From Nitrospinaceae bacterium (GTDB taxonomy: Bacteria > Nitrospinota > Nitrospinia > Nitrospinales > VA-1), in assembly GCA_029261675.1 (NCBI GenBank), contig JAJDBA010000348.1:1-29422 (forward strand): a stretch of 29,422 bases of DNA, in the 5' to 3' direction. The notes beneath the pieces were generated by a model. That model was not told the DNA's origin, ran no database searches, and saw only the letters and a program-made list of their open reading frames with translations. Shown here piece after piece: positions 15,875 through 23,313 of the stretch (positions are counted from its first letter, which is position 1; each line of letters opens with the position of its first letter). Made by a program: the position numbers and the translations under genes.

Positions 15875-16054
15875 TTACTGGGGAAGTTTTTTCTTCTCAA
15901 CGGGTCCCTTGGAAATCAGAAATTCCGGGGTCAACGCATCAATCAACTTTAAAGACCATACAGGAAAAGACCCATAAGATTCCATCAACCCAGGCTCTTC
16001 CTTTTTCTTCTCAGAAGCATCGGGAATATCTTTTTTTTGGTCAGCATCACTCAT
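15875..16054 (-). CDS. Small hypothetical protein upstream of purH
   Basis: 59 residues from the ATG at 16054. The ribosome site AAGGTGG lies five bases upstream and overlaps an in-frame GTG that could otherwise be mistaken for the start. The N-terminal third is highly charged and probably disordered ('SDADQKKDIPDASEKKKEEP'). The rest, 'SYGSFPVWSLKLIDALTPEF', looks like a short structured, partly amphipathic segment. No known family is recognised. It is the first gene of a probable two-gene transcript with purH, 21 bases away. The good ribosome site and tight spacing make it a likely real gene, but nothing in the sequence gives a function. Confidence 0.65.
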   Translation of the reverse strand: MSDADQKKDIPDASEKKKEEPGLMESYGSFPVWSLKLIDALTPEFLISKGPVEKKKLPQ

Positions 16055-16158
16055 AAAGTCCACCTTGCCTTAAATTTACAGATTCTGAAATCGGGAACGA
16101 TCGAAGGCCGAAGTCTACACTTTTTCCCACCCTTTTCAAATAAAAATCCCAAACCCCC

Positions 16159-16728
16159 TCATGGCGTAGCTTTGTATCGGAAACAATCTGTGGTGTGGTC
16201 GTTTACCATACCCGTGGCTTGCATGAAGGCGTAGCAGATGGTTGAGCCTACAAATTTGAATCCGCGTTTTTTTAAGTCTTTGCTCATTGCATCGGATTCT
16301 TTTGTATTCGCTGGCACTTGATCCACCGATTTCCATTTATTTTTCAGAGGTTTACCGTCTATAAAGCCCCAGATATATTTATCGAAGCTACCAAATTCTT
16401 TTTGCACTTCTAGAAATGCTCTGGCATTGGTGACCGAAGCGGCTACCTTCAAACGATTACGCACAATACCTGGGTCTTGCAGTAGTTTCTGTTGTTTGGC
16501 GTCATCAAATTTTGCAACTTTGTTGGGGTCGAATTTATTATAAGCTTTGCGGTAGTTCTCGCGCTTATTTAGAATCGTAGTCCAGCTAAGACCTGCCTGC
16601 GCCCCCTCTAAAATAAGAAACTCGAATAATGTTTTATCATCGTGAACAGGAACACCCCACTCTTCATCGTGGTACTTTATATCCAAGGGTTTGGAATTAT
16701 GCTCCACCCATGCGCATCGTTTAATCAT
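16159..16728 (-). CDS. tag: DNA-3-methyladenine glycosylase I
   Basis: 189 residues, the family length. Tag removes 3-methyladenine from alkylated DNA to start base-excision repair in the cytoplasm. The N-terminus 'RCAWVEHNSKPLDIKYHDEEWG' region (described here in parts) holds the first zinc Cys and His; the second pair is His and Cys in 'VNDHTTDCFRY' near the C-terminus. 'FLILEGAQAGLSWTTIL' carries the catalytic Glu and the base-recognition Trp; 'IVRNRLKVAASVTNA' is the helix-hairpin-helix region. It starts 14 bases after the stop of the VOC-family gene upstream on the same strand, so the two are probably one transcript. No damage-response operator was recognised. Confidence 0.96.
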   Translation of the reverse strand: MIKRCAWVEHNSKPLDIKYHDEEWGVPVHDDKTLFEFLILEGAQAGLSWTTILNKRENYRKAYNKFDPNKVAKFDDAKQQKLLQDPGIVRNRLKVAASVTNARAFLEVQKEFGSFDKYIWGFIDGKPLKNKWKSVDQVPANTKESDAMSKDLKKRGFKFVGSTICYAFMQATGMVNDHTTDCFRYKATP

Positions 16729-16742
16729 TTAATAAACCTCAT

Positions 16743-17093
16743 TTATTCTGACCATATTGCCAACTCGTTTCCATTTGGGTCCACAAAATGAAACCTTCTC
16801 CCACCTGGAAATTCATAGATTGGTTTTATAATTTTTGCTCCTGCTTGAGTCACTTCTTCTAGTTTTTTATCAAGGTCGCTTGCATAAAGAACAACCAGGA
16901 TACCGGGATTGGATATTTGCGCATCTCCCATTCCATTAAATCCGCCATCAATATTTGCCCCGGAAAAACTGATGTAGTCGGGTCCCCAATCTGTAAACTC
17001 CCACCCAAACGCCTCATGATAGAATTTTTTAGTTTCGGCGTTTTTTACCATAGGGAGTTCAATATAATTGATACTGTTATTTATGTTTCCCAT
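16743..17093 (-). CDS. VOC-superfamily (glyoxalase/bleomycin-resistance-like) protein
   Basis: 116 residues forming one glyoxalase-type unit of two babbab modules. 'YIELPMVKNAETKKFYHEAFGW' elements open the first module and 'VLYASDLDKKLEEVTQAGAK' the second, ending 'GRRFHFVDPNGNELAIWS'. The terminal Glu in 'NELAIWSE' is a usual metal-ligand position, and the first module has Glu in 'YIELPM' instead of the more common His. The substrate is unknown. It is followed 14 bases later by tag. A strong terminator at 17123-17148 separates it from the other VOC gene upstream. A GGAGGG ribosome site before its ATG (minus strand, about 17101-17106) supports the start. Confidence 0.88.
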   Translation of the reverse strand: MGNINNSINYIELPMVKNAETKKFYHEAFGWEFTDWGPDYISFSGANIDGGFNGMGDAQISNPGILVVLYASDLDKKLEEVTQAGAKIIKPIYEFPGGRRFHFVDPNGNELAIWSE

Positions 17094-17122
17094 TTTAAAC
17101 CCTCCTTACTTACTCATATTGT

Positions 17123-17148
17123 AAAAACAGGCGGGATTTTCCCGCCTG
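17123..17148 (-). terminator. Rho-independent terminator after the PhnB-like gene
   Basis: A perfect nine-bp GC-rich stem (17128-17136 with 17140-17148, CAGGCGGGA / TCCCGCCTG) closes a three-base loop. On the minus strand it is followed by five T. It lies 12 bases past the stop of the 17161-17622 gene and should end that transcript before the next VOC gene. Confidence 0.92.
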
Positions 17149-17160
17149 CTCTCGTAGCAT

Positions 17161-17622
17161 TCAAGCGCACATTTTTTTCATAGCTTCTTGCATTTCTTCA
17201 GGTGCAACATCGCGCATATGTTGAGCTATCGTCCATTCAATATCAAACGGATCGGTGAGCGTTCCCATGCGATCCCCCCAAAACATATCTGCAATATCTT
17301 TTTTTTCTTTCATACCCGCATCTTTTGCTTTCTTAAACGCGGATTCCACATTTTCCACATAAACATAAAAAGAGATGGGGGAACCACCCAAACCTTTAAC
17401 AGGCATTGTTGACTCTGATCCCGTTTCAGGACAAGGCATACCCATCATTAACCGTGCTGTTCCTACCTCAATTTCCGCATACATCAATGTTCCGTCCGGA
17501 GCTGGAAAGGTCAACTTTTCTACCGCACCCAAAGCTTTTTTATAAAACTCAACAGCCTTTGTGGTGTCATCAAAAGTGATAAACGGTGTTACGGAAGTGA
17601 ATCCATCAGGGATCGTGCTCAT
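17161..17622 (-). CDS. PhnB-like VOC-family protein
   Basis: 153 residues of the PhnB/3-demethylubiquinone-like branch of the VOC superfamily. 'SVTPFITFDDTTKAVEFYKK' and 'ALGAVEKLTF' open the fold; 'MYAEIEVGTARLMMGMPCPE' and 'PISFYVYVENVESAFKKAKD' follow; 'FWGDRMGTLTDPFDIEWTIA' is the highly typical C-terminal signature. The function of the family is unclear; members often sit beside YafY/WYL regulators, as here, where the regulator gene is divergent across a 129-base gap holding a strong palindrome. The gene ends at a clean terminator and so is probably monocistronic. A GGAG ribosome site precedes the ATG. Confidence 0.92.
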   Translation of the reverse strand: MSTIPDGFTSVTPFITFDDTTKAVEFYKKALGAVEKLTFPAPDGTLMYAEIEVGTARLMMGMPCPETGSESTMPVKGLGGSPISFYVYVENVESAFKKAKDAGMKEKKDIADMFWGDRMGTLTDPFDIEWTIAQHMRDVAPEEMQEAMKKMCA

Positions 17623-17681
17623 AAAAAATCTCCAAAGTTAGGTTACGTCCGCTTCAATTACGAACTTTCATAACATTATGA

Positions 17682-17730
17682 GCCACACTGCTGACAGCAT
17701 ATTGTCAGTAGTGTGGCAGCATTGTATAAT
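17682..17730 (+). promoter_or_regulatory. Operator palindrome and promoter for the YafY-type regulator
   Basis: Two 15-bp arms (17682-17696 and 17703-17717, GCCACACTGCTGACA and its complement) match at 14 of 15 positions around a six-base centre. The right arm contains a near-consensus -35 box, TTGTCA at 17702-17707. A 17-base spacer then leads to a perfect TATAAT at 17725-17730. A protein bound to the palindrome would cover the -35 box, the arrangement expected for repression. It also lies 60-95 bases upstream of the divergent PhnB-like gene and may control both. Confidence 0.85.
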
Positions 17731-17751
17731 AAAAACAAAAAAGGAGATGGG

Positions 17752-18429
17752 ATGCGTAGAGCAGACCGACTATTTCGTATTGTTGAACACCTTAAAGCAA
17801 GAAGAAGCGTGGTTACAGCGCAATCACTTGCAGATACACTGGAAGTCAGCACTCGCACCGTCTACCGTGATATTGCTGATTTGGGAGCATCAGGCGTCCC
17901 GATCATTGGAGAAGCAGGAGTGGGCTATATGCTCGACCGAGATTATATAGTTCGTCCATTGATGTTTGATATCGAAGAATTAGATGCGTTAATGCTGGGT
18001 GCGCAAATGGTCGAAAGCTGGGGAGATAAAGGGCTCAGTCAAGCTGCCCATCAGGCCATCGATAAAATCACCGGCGTACTTCCAGAAAGTTTGCAGGGAG
18101 AAATTGCCGAAACTTTTCTATTTTCCCTACCGTCACAGGCAAAGCCTCTGGTCACAATAGACTTCACAGGACTGCGCCGAGCCATACGAAGTAAGAACTT
18201 CGTAGAATTCAGTTATAAAAGAGAAGATGGCAAAAAATCCAATAGACAGGTACGGCCGTTATGCCTCGCATTCTTTGGCCCTGTATGGCTGCTTCTAGGG
18301 TGGTGCGAAATGCGCAACGATTTTAGGAATTTTCGTTTGGACAGAATGCAGGAAATGAAAATCACAGAGAACCGTTTTCGAGATGAAAAAGGGAAACGAT
18401 TGAAAGATTACCAACAGCTAATGTGCTAA
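17752..18429 (+). CDS. YafY-family HTH/WYL transcriptional regulator
   Basis: 225 residues. The N-terminal winged helix-turn-helix (about 1-60) has 'RADRLFRIVEHLKARR', 'VVTAQSLADTLEVSTRTVYR' and 'DIADLGASGVPI', the classic YafY start. The C-terminal WYL domain follows from about residue 135 ('FVEFSYKREDGKKSNRQVRP', 'VWLLLGWCEMRNDFRNFRLD'), with the core written WLL rather than WYL. WYL domains sense small ligands or nucleic acids. I chose ATG 17752 because AAGGAG lies five bases upstream; an ATG at 17713 lies inside the promoter and cannot be the start. The operator palindrome before it suggests autoregulation and control of the divergent PhnB-like gene. Confidence 0.92.
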   Translation: MRRADRLFRIVEHLKARRSVVTAQSLADTLEVSTRTVYRDIADLGASGVPIIGEAGVGYMLDRDYIVRPLMFDIEELDALMLGAQMVESWGDKGLSQAAHQAIDKITGVLPESLQGEIAETFLFSLPSQAKPLVTIDFTGLRRAIRSKNFVEFSYKREDGKKSNRQVRPLCLAFFGPVWLLLGWCEMRNDFRNFRLDRMQEMKITENRFRDEKGKRLKDYQQLMC

Positions 18430-18507
18430 AATCAGTAAAAAACTATTGCTCCAGAGATAGTTTCTTCTTTTTTAACAAATCATCTAAGTAAGTTATAAAA
18501 GGTCGAC

Positions 18508-18537
18508 TTGCTATTTGGATACCGTATTTGGTATATT
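18508..18537 (+). promoter_or_regulatory. Candidate sigma70 promoter of the ferritin-like gene
   Basis: TTGCTA at 18508-18513 (four of six), an 18-base spacer and TATATT at 18532-18537 (five of six). The start codon at 18589 is 52 bases downstream. A short inverted repeat, ATACC/GGTAT (18519-18523, 18530-18534), overlaps the -10 region. Confidence 0.55.
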
Positions 18538-18588
18538 TTACCATTCCAGATTCTATTTAATTACCCTTATTTGTCAGGAGACATGACA

Positions 18589-18957
18589 ATGTCCAACTCC
18601 GCCGCAGCATTGAAAGAAGCTGTTGAATTTGAAAAGAAAGCCTTAGAAAAATATCAAGAAGCCGCTGCAATGGTAACTCATCCGGAAACCAAGGAAACCT
18701 TGCAAAAGCTAACCACCGAGAAACAGCAGACGATCGAATCAATGCATTGGATCATCATGGCAGAAGCCGGTGAAATTGAGACGGAGAAGCCCGCTGCACA
18801 GGCTGAAGGCGAAGAACCAAAAAGTGGTGCCAGCAAATGTCCATTCTCTGGTGCTCTCGCTGAGATGGGAATCGACATCACCAAAATGTCTAAAGAAGAA
18901 GCTATGGAAAAAATGGGCGATATGTCAAAAATGTTTCCAGAAGGTTCTGACTCCTAA
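18589..18957 (+). CDS. Ferritin-like/rubrerythrin-like helical protein with CPFSGA tail
   Basis: 122 residues from the ATG at 18589, which stands eight bases after AGGAG (18576-18580); an ATG six bases earlier is too close. The first 65 residues form two amphipathic helices: 'EAVEFEKKALEKYQEAAAM' and 'KLTTEKQQTIESMHWIIMAE'. Their E-x6-Y and E-x2-H spacing resembles half of a ferritin-like di-iron bundle, which would need to dimerise to complete a metal site. An acidic, Pro/Ala-rich linker leads to 'SKCPFSGALAEMGIDITKMS', a tail with a single Cys that I do not recognise. The next gene, five bases after the stop, encodes a zinc-ribbon protein, so the pair is probably co-transcribed. The ferritin-like assignment is by pattern and moderate. 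Confidence 0.7.
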   Translation: MSNSAAALKEAVEFEKKALEKYQEAAAMVTHPETKETLQKLTTEKQQTIESMHWIIMAEAGEIETEKPAAQAEGEEPKSGASKCPFSGALAEMGIDITKMSKEEAMEKMGDMSKMFPEGSDS

Positions 18958-18962
18958 ATTCC

Positions 18963-19376
18963 ATGTCTGTTGAAAAATCTTTATTGATCGAGTGCCCAGC
19001 TTGCGGCATTGAAAATCTTTTAGCCGATATGGTCTCTGGGGTTCCCGCTATATGTAATCAATGCCGGGACCCTCTATTGGGACCAGACTTGGTCGAATCT
19101 CATACAGGCCATAGCTGCGATATTTGCGGCATGGCCTTTGTGCTTAAAAAAGAGACCGAGTTTGCAATTGGGGAATCGGAATGCCAGTGTGGCAGTAAAG
19201 ATTTCAGCCCTCTGGAATTAGACCTCTATGTCAGCGACCTTCAATCATTCATTGAAGCCCAAGATTCAGATGATGACGATAGCGATGATTTCGACTGGTG
19301 TCGCCCCGGCCCAGACGATGCCTCTGAAGGTGATTACAACAATGTCTTCGATGATGACCCTGGGTTTTCCAAGTAG
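18963..19376 (+). CDS. Zinc-ribbon protein with acidic tail
   Basis: 137 residues. Three Cys-pair groups are visible: 'CPACGIENL' and 'CNQCRDPL' form the first ribbon, 'CDICGMAF' with 'CQCGSK' the second. The C-terminal 45 residues are extremely acidic ('AQDSDDDDSDDFDW'), predicting a disordered tail. It contains no nuclease or helicase motif. Such small double-ribbon proteins bind metal, protein or nucleic acid; the function here is unknown. It starts five bases after the ferritin-like gene, which points to joint expression. A weak ribosome site precedes its ATG, so translation may be coupled to the upstream gene. The 146-base gap after it shows no gene. Confidence 0.75.
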   Translation: MSVEKSLLIECPACGIENLLADMVSGVPAICNQCRDPLLGPDLVESHTGHSCDICGMAFVLKKETEFAIGESECQCGSKDFSPLELDLYVSDLQSFIEAQDSDDDDSDDFDWCRPGPDDASEGDYNNVFDDDPGFSK

Positions 19377-19522
19377 ATAGAATTACTTCAACCCATCCAT
19401 TTCATTCCCACCCCCAACATCCCCTTTCCCATTGAAAGTATTAAATTTATTTGTCAAAATCCCGATAAAGGATATAATATAAAGCTAATTATTCCCCAAA
19501 AAAGTGTAAATATATAAACTAT

Positions 19523-20743
19523 ATGAACGAGAAAAAACCTCTTGACGGAAGCGTTTGGAGAGAAAATCTTAAAAATGCGCTGGATATAATTAACACCAGC
19601 GAGAGTTTTTTGTTCAGTGGAGACATTGACCCCGATTCAGTAGGGTCGATGTTATCTCTTTCACTTTACCTTCATCAGCTTGATAAAAAGGTTTTTTTGA
19701 TCCTGCCTGAGAACCTGGGTGATAATCTCGACTTTTTCGAGAAAATTATCGAATACAACTCGATCAAAATTTTACGGAATAAAGAACAGATTCTAGCTGT
19801 TAAGAATGAGGTGGAAACCGTTATTTTTTGCGACACCGCAAATACAAAGCTGGTTCCTCACTACTCTTTTATTGCAAAAAATATTTTATCCAACAAACCC
19901 AAAGTAATTGAGATCGATCATCATTTCGGTGCAGACAGCGAAGAGCTAACCGATTACGGCATCAAATTATTCCGCAAAGCCAACGCTAATACCGAAATTA
20001 TTGGAAAAATTCTTTTAACGTATCATGAAAAATATCACGAAGGGCCCAATCCTTTCGATCAACGCAATATTATTCTGGGTTTAATAACCGGCATGCTGGG
20101 TGACACTGTTGGCGGTAAGGTTATCCCCTTTAAAGAAGATTACGACTACTGGATGGACATGCTTAAAGAACGTCTGCAGAATATAACGCGTTGGAGAGAA
20201 TCGGATGAAAAAAGAAACATAGACCGCAAAGACTTGAAATTTGGCGATCCCCAACAGATTTTGGAATACCTCAATCGGTTGACCGATGAGCAAGAAGCCT
20301 GCTTCAACCTTTTGAATGACCGCGCCGTATTAAAAGGTCAGATTGGTTTCTTAAATCTATTCCACTCCACTCAAGAAGATGTAGCTGATACCTGTAAACC
20401 GTTCGATTCGGACTGGTTCGCAGACATTCAAAACTTTCTAATGAATTCAGTTCCCGAGAAATCAGGTTGTGCCGGCATGGTCGTTTTTGAAGGTCAAAAT
20501 GCCGAAGGGGAGAACTGCTTTTTCATCAAGCTTCGACGAGCAGTCAAATTTTCTGGAATTGACCTGCGTACTGCAGAAGATAAATTAAAAGAATTATTCG
20601 GTGATCTTTATATGGGCGGCGGCGGTCATGCAGGTGCCGCTTCTTTTAGAATCCACCCCCTGGACGAAAAAGAATTTCTGGAGAAACTTGAAAAAATATT
20701 CGCTTTTTTCAATGCAAGCCTATTAGCATCCACCGACAAATAG
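19523..20743 (+). CDS. DHH-family phosphoesterase (NrnA/pAp-phosphatase-like)
   Basis: 406 residues with the DHH then DHHA1 arrangement. Motif I is 'SGDIDPDSVGSM' (about 32-43), motif II 'IFCDTANTKL' (D104), the name motif 'IEIDHHFGAD' (D132-H133-H134), and motif IV 'GLITGMLGDTVG'. The C-terminal DHHA1 part ends with the substrate-binding 'YMGGGGHAGAASFRI'. Enzymes of this group hydrolyse short oligoribonucleotides, pAp or cyclic dinucleotide products using Mn ions in the cytoplasm. Oddly, the first His of the usual H-x-x-P-D-x-D motif I is replaced (Ser32 in my alignment), so metal binding may differ. An insertion of roughly 60 residues (about 215-275) rich in charged residues is longer than in NrnA. 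The ribosome site is weak. Confidence 0.85.
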   Translation: MNEKKPLDGSVWRENLKNALDIINTSESFLFSGDIDPDSVGSMLSLSLYLHQLDKKVFLILPENLGDNLDFFEKIIEYNSIKILRNKEQILAVKNEVETVIFCDTANTKLVPHYSFIAKNILSNKPKVIEIDHHFGADSEELTDYGIKLFRKANANTEIIGKILLTYHEKYHEGPNPFDQRNIILGLITGMLGDTVGGKVIPFKEDYDYWMDMLKERLQNITRWRESDEKRNIDRKDLKFGDPQQILEYLNRLTDEQEACFNLLNDRAVLKGQIGFLNLFHSTQEDVADTCKPFDSDWFADIQNFLMNSVPEKSGCAGMVVFEGQNAEGENCFFIKLRRAVKFSGIDLRTAEDKLKELFGDLYMGGGGHAGAASFRIHPLDEKEFLEKLEKIFAFFNASLLASTDK

Positions 20744-20758
20744 AATAAGTTATCTGGC

Positions 20759-21898
20759 TTAGCTCGCCCCTTCCAACACCTTTTTATAAATTGAGAACGT
20801 TTTCTCAGTCATAAGACCCAAAGAGAACTGGTCTCGAATTCTCGCCTCACCATTTTGCTGCAACGCTTTCCGCTCCTCTGGGCCAAGCTCCAATAAAGTC
20901 AAAATACCATGAGCAAGGGTTTTTGCAAGATTAACAGGAACCAGTATCCCTTCGGCAGACTTTCTAATGATATCGTTATTACCAGGAATATCCGTTGCCA
21001 CCACCGGTTTCCCGACTGCCAAAGCCTCCAACAAATTATAAGGAAGACCCTCACTCCGAGAAGGGGAAATATAAAAATCTATACTTTTTAATATCTCAAG
21101 CGCATCTTCCCGAGCCCCTAAAATTTTTACCACATCATCTAATCCATTATCGCGGATATATTGCTTTATCGTTTTAATATATTTTTCATGTTCATCAGGG
21201 CAGTCGCCAATAATTAACAATCGAATATAAGGAGCCACTTTTATTGCCTCTGAAAATCCTTGCAACAATGTGTCCAGTCCTTTTTCCGGTGAAACTCTTG
21301 AGAGCGTACCGAAAATTTTTATACTTTCACGAGGTCCCAACTTCAATGAAGCGATCACCTCTTCTGCCGCCGGCAATGCTTGGATGGATTCCAGATCAAT
21401 ACCATTGTTAACAACACTGGAGTTCGAATCATTCAGAAACATTAAAACTTTTGCTTTATTTTTTTCTCCGTTGCCAACAAAAATGTGGTGTCGGGTCAAC
21501 AATGTCAGCACATTTTCTACAAACAGATAAAACCATCTTTGGATAGCAGGAAGAAGTTTGTGCTGAAAACCGTGAAAAGTATGCACCACCGGAATTCCCA
21601 GCATCCAACCGAGCAGTCTGCCATAAAGACCGGGACCTTTTCCATGGGTATGAATCAAATCCGGTTTCTCTCTCCGAAAAATTTTAAACAATTTGAAGAA
21701 AGTAGACAAAGACAGTTTCCTTAAGACCAAATCATAAGGAGTAATTCCTAAGGCGATCAATTTATTCCAATAGGAACCGTCGTTGTGGGTACAAACTATA
21801 ATATCCCATTCCTTACGGTCCATTTTTTCCAACAAGCTGTATATATGTCTGGGGCCTCCCCCGGGTGCGGTGGTACCGCTGATGATAGCTAATTTCAT
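20759..21898 (-). CDS. GT4-family glycosyltransferase
   Basis: 379 residues with a GT-B fold. N-terminal features are 'SGTTAPGGGPRHIYSLLEKM' and 'KPDLIHTHGKGPGLYGRLLG', the acceptor-side loops typical of WecG/PelF-like family 4 enzymes. The donor side has 'FGTLSRVSPEKGLDTLLQGF', 'ISPSRSEGLPYNLLEALAVG' and 'VVATDIPGNNDI'; the two Glu of 'EGLPYNLLE' are the E-x7-E pair. It likely adds a sugar to a lipid carrier or growing surface glycan at the cytoplasmic face. It stands alone between a convergent DHH gene on the left and a same-strand lipoprotein gene about 225 bases upstream. It is separate from the main cluster at 6330-10979, so a link to that glycan is only a possibility. Confidence 0.92.
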   Translation of the reverse strand: MKLAIISGTTAPGGGPRHIYSLLEKMDRKEWDIIVCTHNDGSYWNKLIALGITPYDLVLRKLSLSTFFKLFKIFRREKPDLIHTHGKGPGLYGRLLGWMLGIPVVHTFHGFQHKLLPAIQRWFYLFVENVLTLLTRHHIFVGNGEKNKAKVLMFLNDSNSSVVNNGIDLESIQALPAAEEVIASLKLGPRESIKIFGTLSRVSPEKGLDTLLQGFSEAIKVAPYIRLLIIGDCPDEHEKYIKTIKQYIRDNGLDDVVKILGAREDALEILKSIDFYISPSRSEGLPYNLLEALAVGKPVVATDIPGNNDIIRKSAEGILVPVNLAKTLAHGILTLLELGPEERKALQQNGEARIRDQFSLGLMTEKTFSIYKKVLEGAS

Positions 21899-22037
21899 GG
21901 TCGAGGCTGGGTGGTTAGATGTCTAAATAATACGATATTTCCGAACCTTGAGGAACTTAATTTTTTTGCCAGCACTGGCTGGGATGGCTGGCATTTGCGG
22001 ATCAAAATTATAAAGCGATAATTTCAACTCTCGTCAA

Positions 22038-22064
22038 TAGTGTGCGGCGTGGTGCCGCACACTA
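22038..22064. repeat. Perfect 11-bp inverted repeat between the GT4 and lipoprotein genes
   Basis: TAGTGTGCGGC (22038-22048) pairs perfectly with GCCGCACACTA (22054-22064) around a five-base loop GTGGT. It lies about 60 bases past the lipoprotein stop and 140 bases before the GT4 start, both on the minus strand. No T-run follows on the minus strand, so it is not a standard intrinsic terminator. It may be part of a dispersed repeat or a structured intercistronic element. Confidence 0.75.
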
Positions 22065-22123
22065 CATCGGAATAAAGCTTACCAACCTGGCATTGTCTGC
22101 CTGTCAGGGGCGACCCGTTAGCG

Positions 22124-22972
22124 TCACGCTGAGTCTGCTTCGAGGTCGGTATGAGAAAGGAGGTTTTCGTCCTCAATGGCCATAGCGATGTTCGGATCGG
22201 ACTTAAAACTATCGTTGATCGCACTCAACAAAGTGGACGCATCTGAATAATAAGAATTTTTACTCATTTCATCGACTTTTCGCAACGAAAGATCTTCATA
22301 CAAAGCGACCATGTTTTCCGAACGTGAAATGGACTCTCTTACTTCCGAAAAGGAAATATTTCGTTTCTTACTTTCAATTGCATGTTCTGCATATTCTATC
22401 CATAAATCAATATCACCCGCAGCATCGCCGAGCGCTAGATATTTTTCTCGCATTTTTTCTTTGCCAAGCTTTTGCAACTGTTCTACTTTTTCCCTTCCCC
22501 AACCGTTCAACGGCATCCCTTTAGTTGCCCGGCAAAGATGTTTCAGAGAATGCACGAGTCGATTCATCTGACTGTCGAGTTGCATACCATAATTTGTATA
22601 CTCCCTAATCTCCTTAACACTTTCAAAAATATGCCAAACTCCACCGCGCTCTTGAACAGCAGTTCGTCTTCTATCCAGCTCGTTGGCCTGATCAAGACAA
22701 CCCTGTTCGCTTTTCACTTCAGGGGCTAAAGTCGATATAGTTTTAAGCTTTTTAGCCAGTGACGCATCAACCGGAAGAGCAGGCAAAGTTTTATTTGAAG
22801 TTTCAGAGATCTCCGCACTAGATCTCGTCAACGTCTCTTTGCGTACCCAAGTATTTTCTTTAAATGGCATTTGCAACGGGGCTTCATCAACAGGTTCCGC
22901 AGAACACCCTGAGGCAAAAGTTCCTGTCAGCACAGCACATAAAATAATTTGTAAACACCTTATTTTAAACAT
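22124..22972 (-). CDS. Putative lipoprotein of unknown function
   Basis: 282 residues. A signal sequence 'CLQIILCAVLTGTFASGCSA' ends in an ASGC lipobox-like site, so the mature protein would start at the Cys and be lipid-anchored. The next 50 residues are Pro/Glu/Thr-rich and probably flexible. The remainder is mostly helical and charged ('KLGKEKMREKYLALGDAAGD', 'EYAEHAIESKKRNISFSEVR') without a motif I can name. There are several Cys in the mature region (in 'EQGCLDQ' and 'LKHLCRATKG'), which could form a disulfide. A GAGAG ribosome site precedes the ATG. No neighbouring gene gives a clear clue. The lipoprotein call is moderate because the lipobox has Ala rather than Leu at position -3. Confidence 0.7.
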   Translation of the reverse strand: MFKIRCLQIILCAVLTGTFASGCSAEPVDEAPLQMPFKENTWVRKETLTRSSAEISETSNKTLPALPVDASLAKKLKTISTLAPEVKSEQGCLDQANELDRRRTAVQERGGVWHIFESVKEIREYTNYGMQLDSQMNRLVHSLKHLCRATKGMPLNGWGREKVEQLQKLGKEKMREKYLALGDAAGDIDLWIEYAEHAIESKKRNISFSEVRESISRSENMVALYEDLSLRKVDEMSKNSYYSDASTLLSAINDSFKSDPNIAMAIEDENLLSHTDLEADSA

Positions 22973-23313
22973 TTTGATCTCTCATTAATTTTGGGAAATA
23001 GACCATCTTTATACACTAAATTTTTGCCTCTTGCATGAAAATGAAAATGACAGAGTTTCTACCAAATCTGCCGTCAAAATGGCTGAGTTCGACAAAAAAT
23101 CGACGCTTTTAATAATAAATATAAGTCAGATTATTAAACTATCAAAAAAGCATAACAATATAAACTACTATATTTAAATGGGTTCTATTGATTTTTTGAT
23201 ATTGACCCATAAATAACCCTACAAGGCATATGACTTGCAAAACCCCTTGAGTAATAACCAGCTTCTGTCGTTAAGAGAACTATAAATTAAAGAATATCAA
23301 AGGTTTGTATACT
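22973..23313. other. AT-rich gene-free region between divergent lipoprotein genes
   Basis: About 340 bases with no credible coding region. It must hold the promoters of two divergent lipoprotein genes. The only structure seen is an inverted pair ATGGGT (23178-23183) and ACCCAT (23205-23210) with a 21-base centre, which could be a regulator site. Several A/T tracts are present but no promoter stands out enough to place. Confidence 0.5.

Noticed and set aside
17713..17751. ATG at 17713 as start of the YafY-type regulator
   Set aside because: It lies inside the operator and upstream of the TATAAT box. The ATG at 17752 has AAGGAG at the right distance and begins the family-typical N-terminus.
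18508..18588. Longer start for the ferritin-like protein
   Set aside because: The upstream start overlaps the predicted promoter and encodes aromatic, unrelated residues. AGGAG supports the ATG at 18589.
21967..21993. TGCCAGC/GCTGGCA hairpin as a terminator for the lipoprotein gene
   Set aside because: On the minus strand it is followed by A, not T, and it lies 130 bases past the stop.
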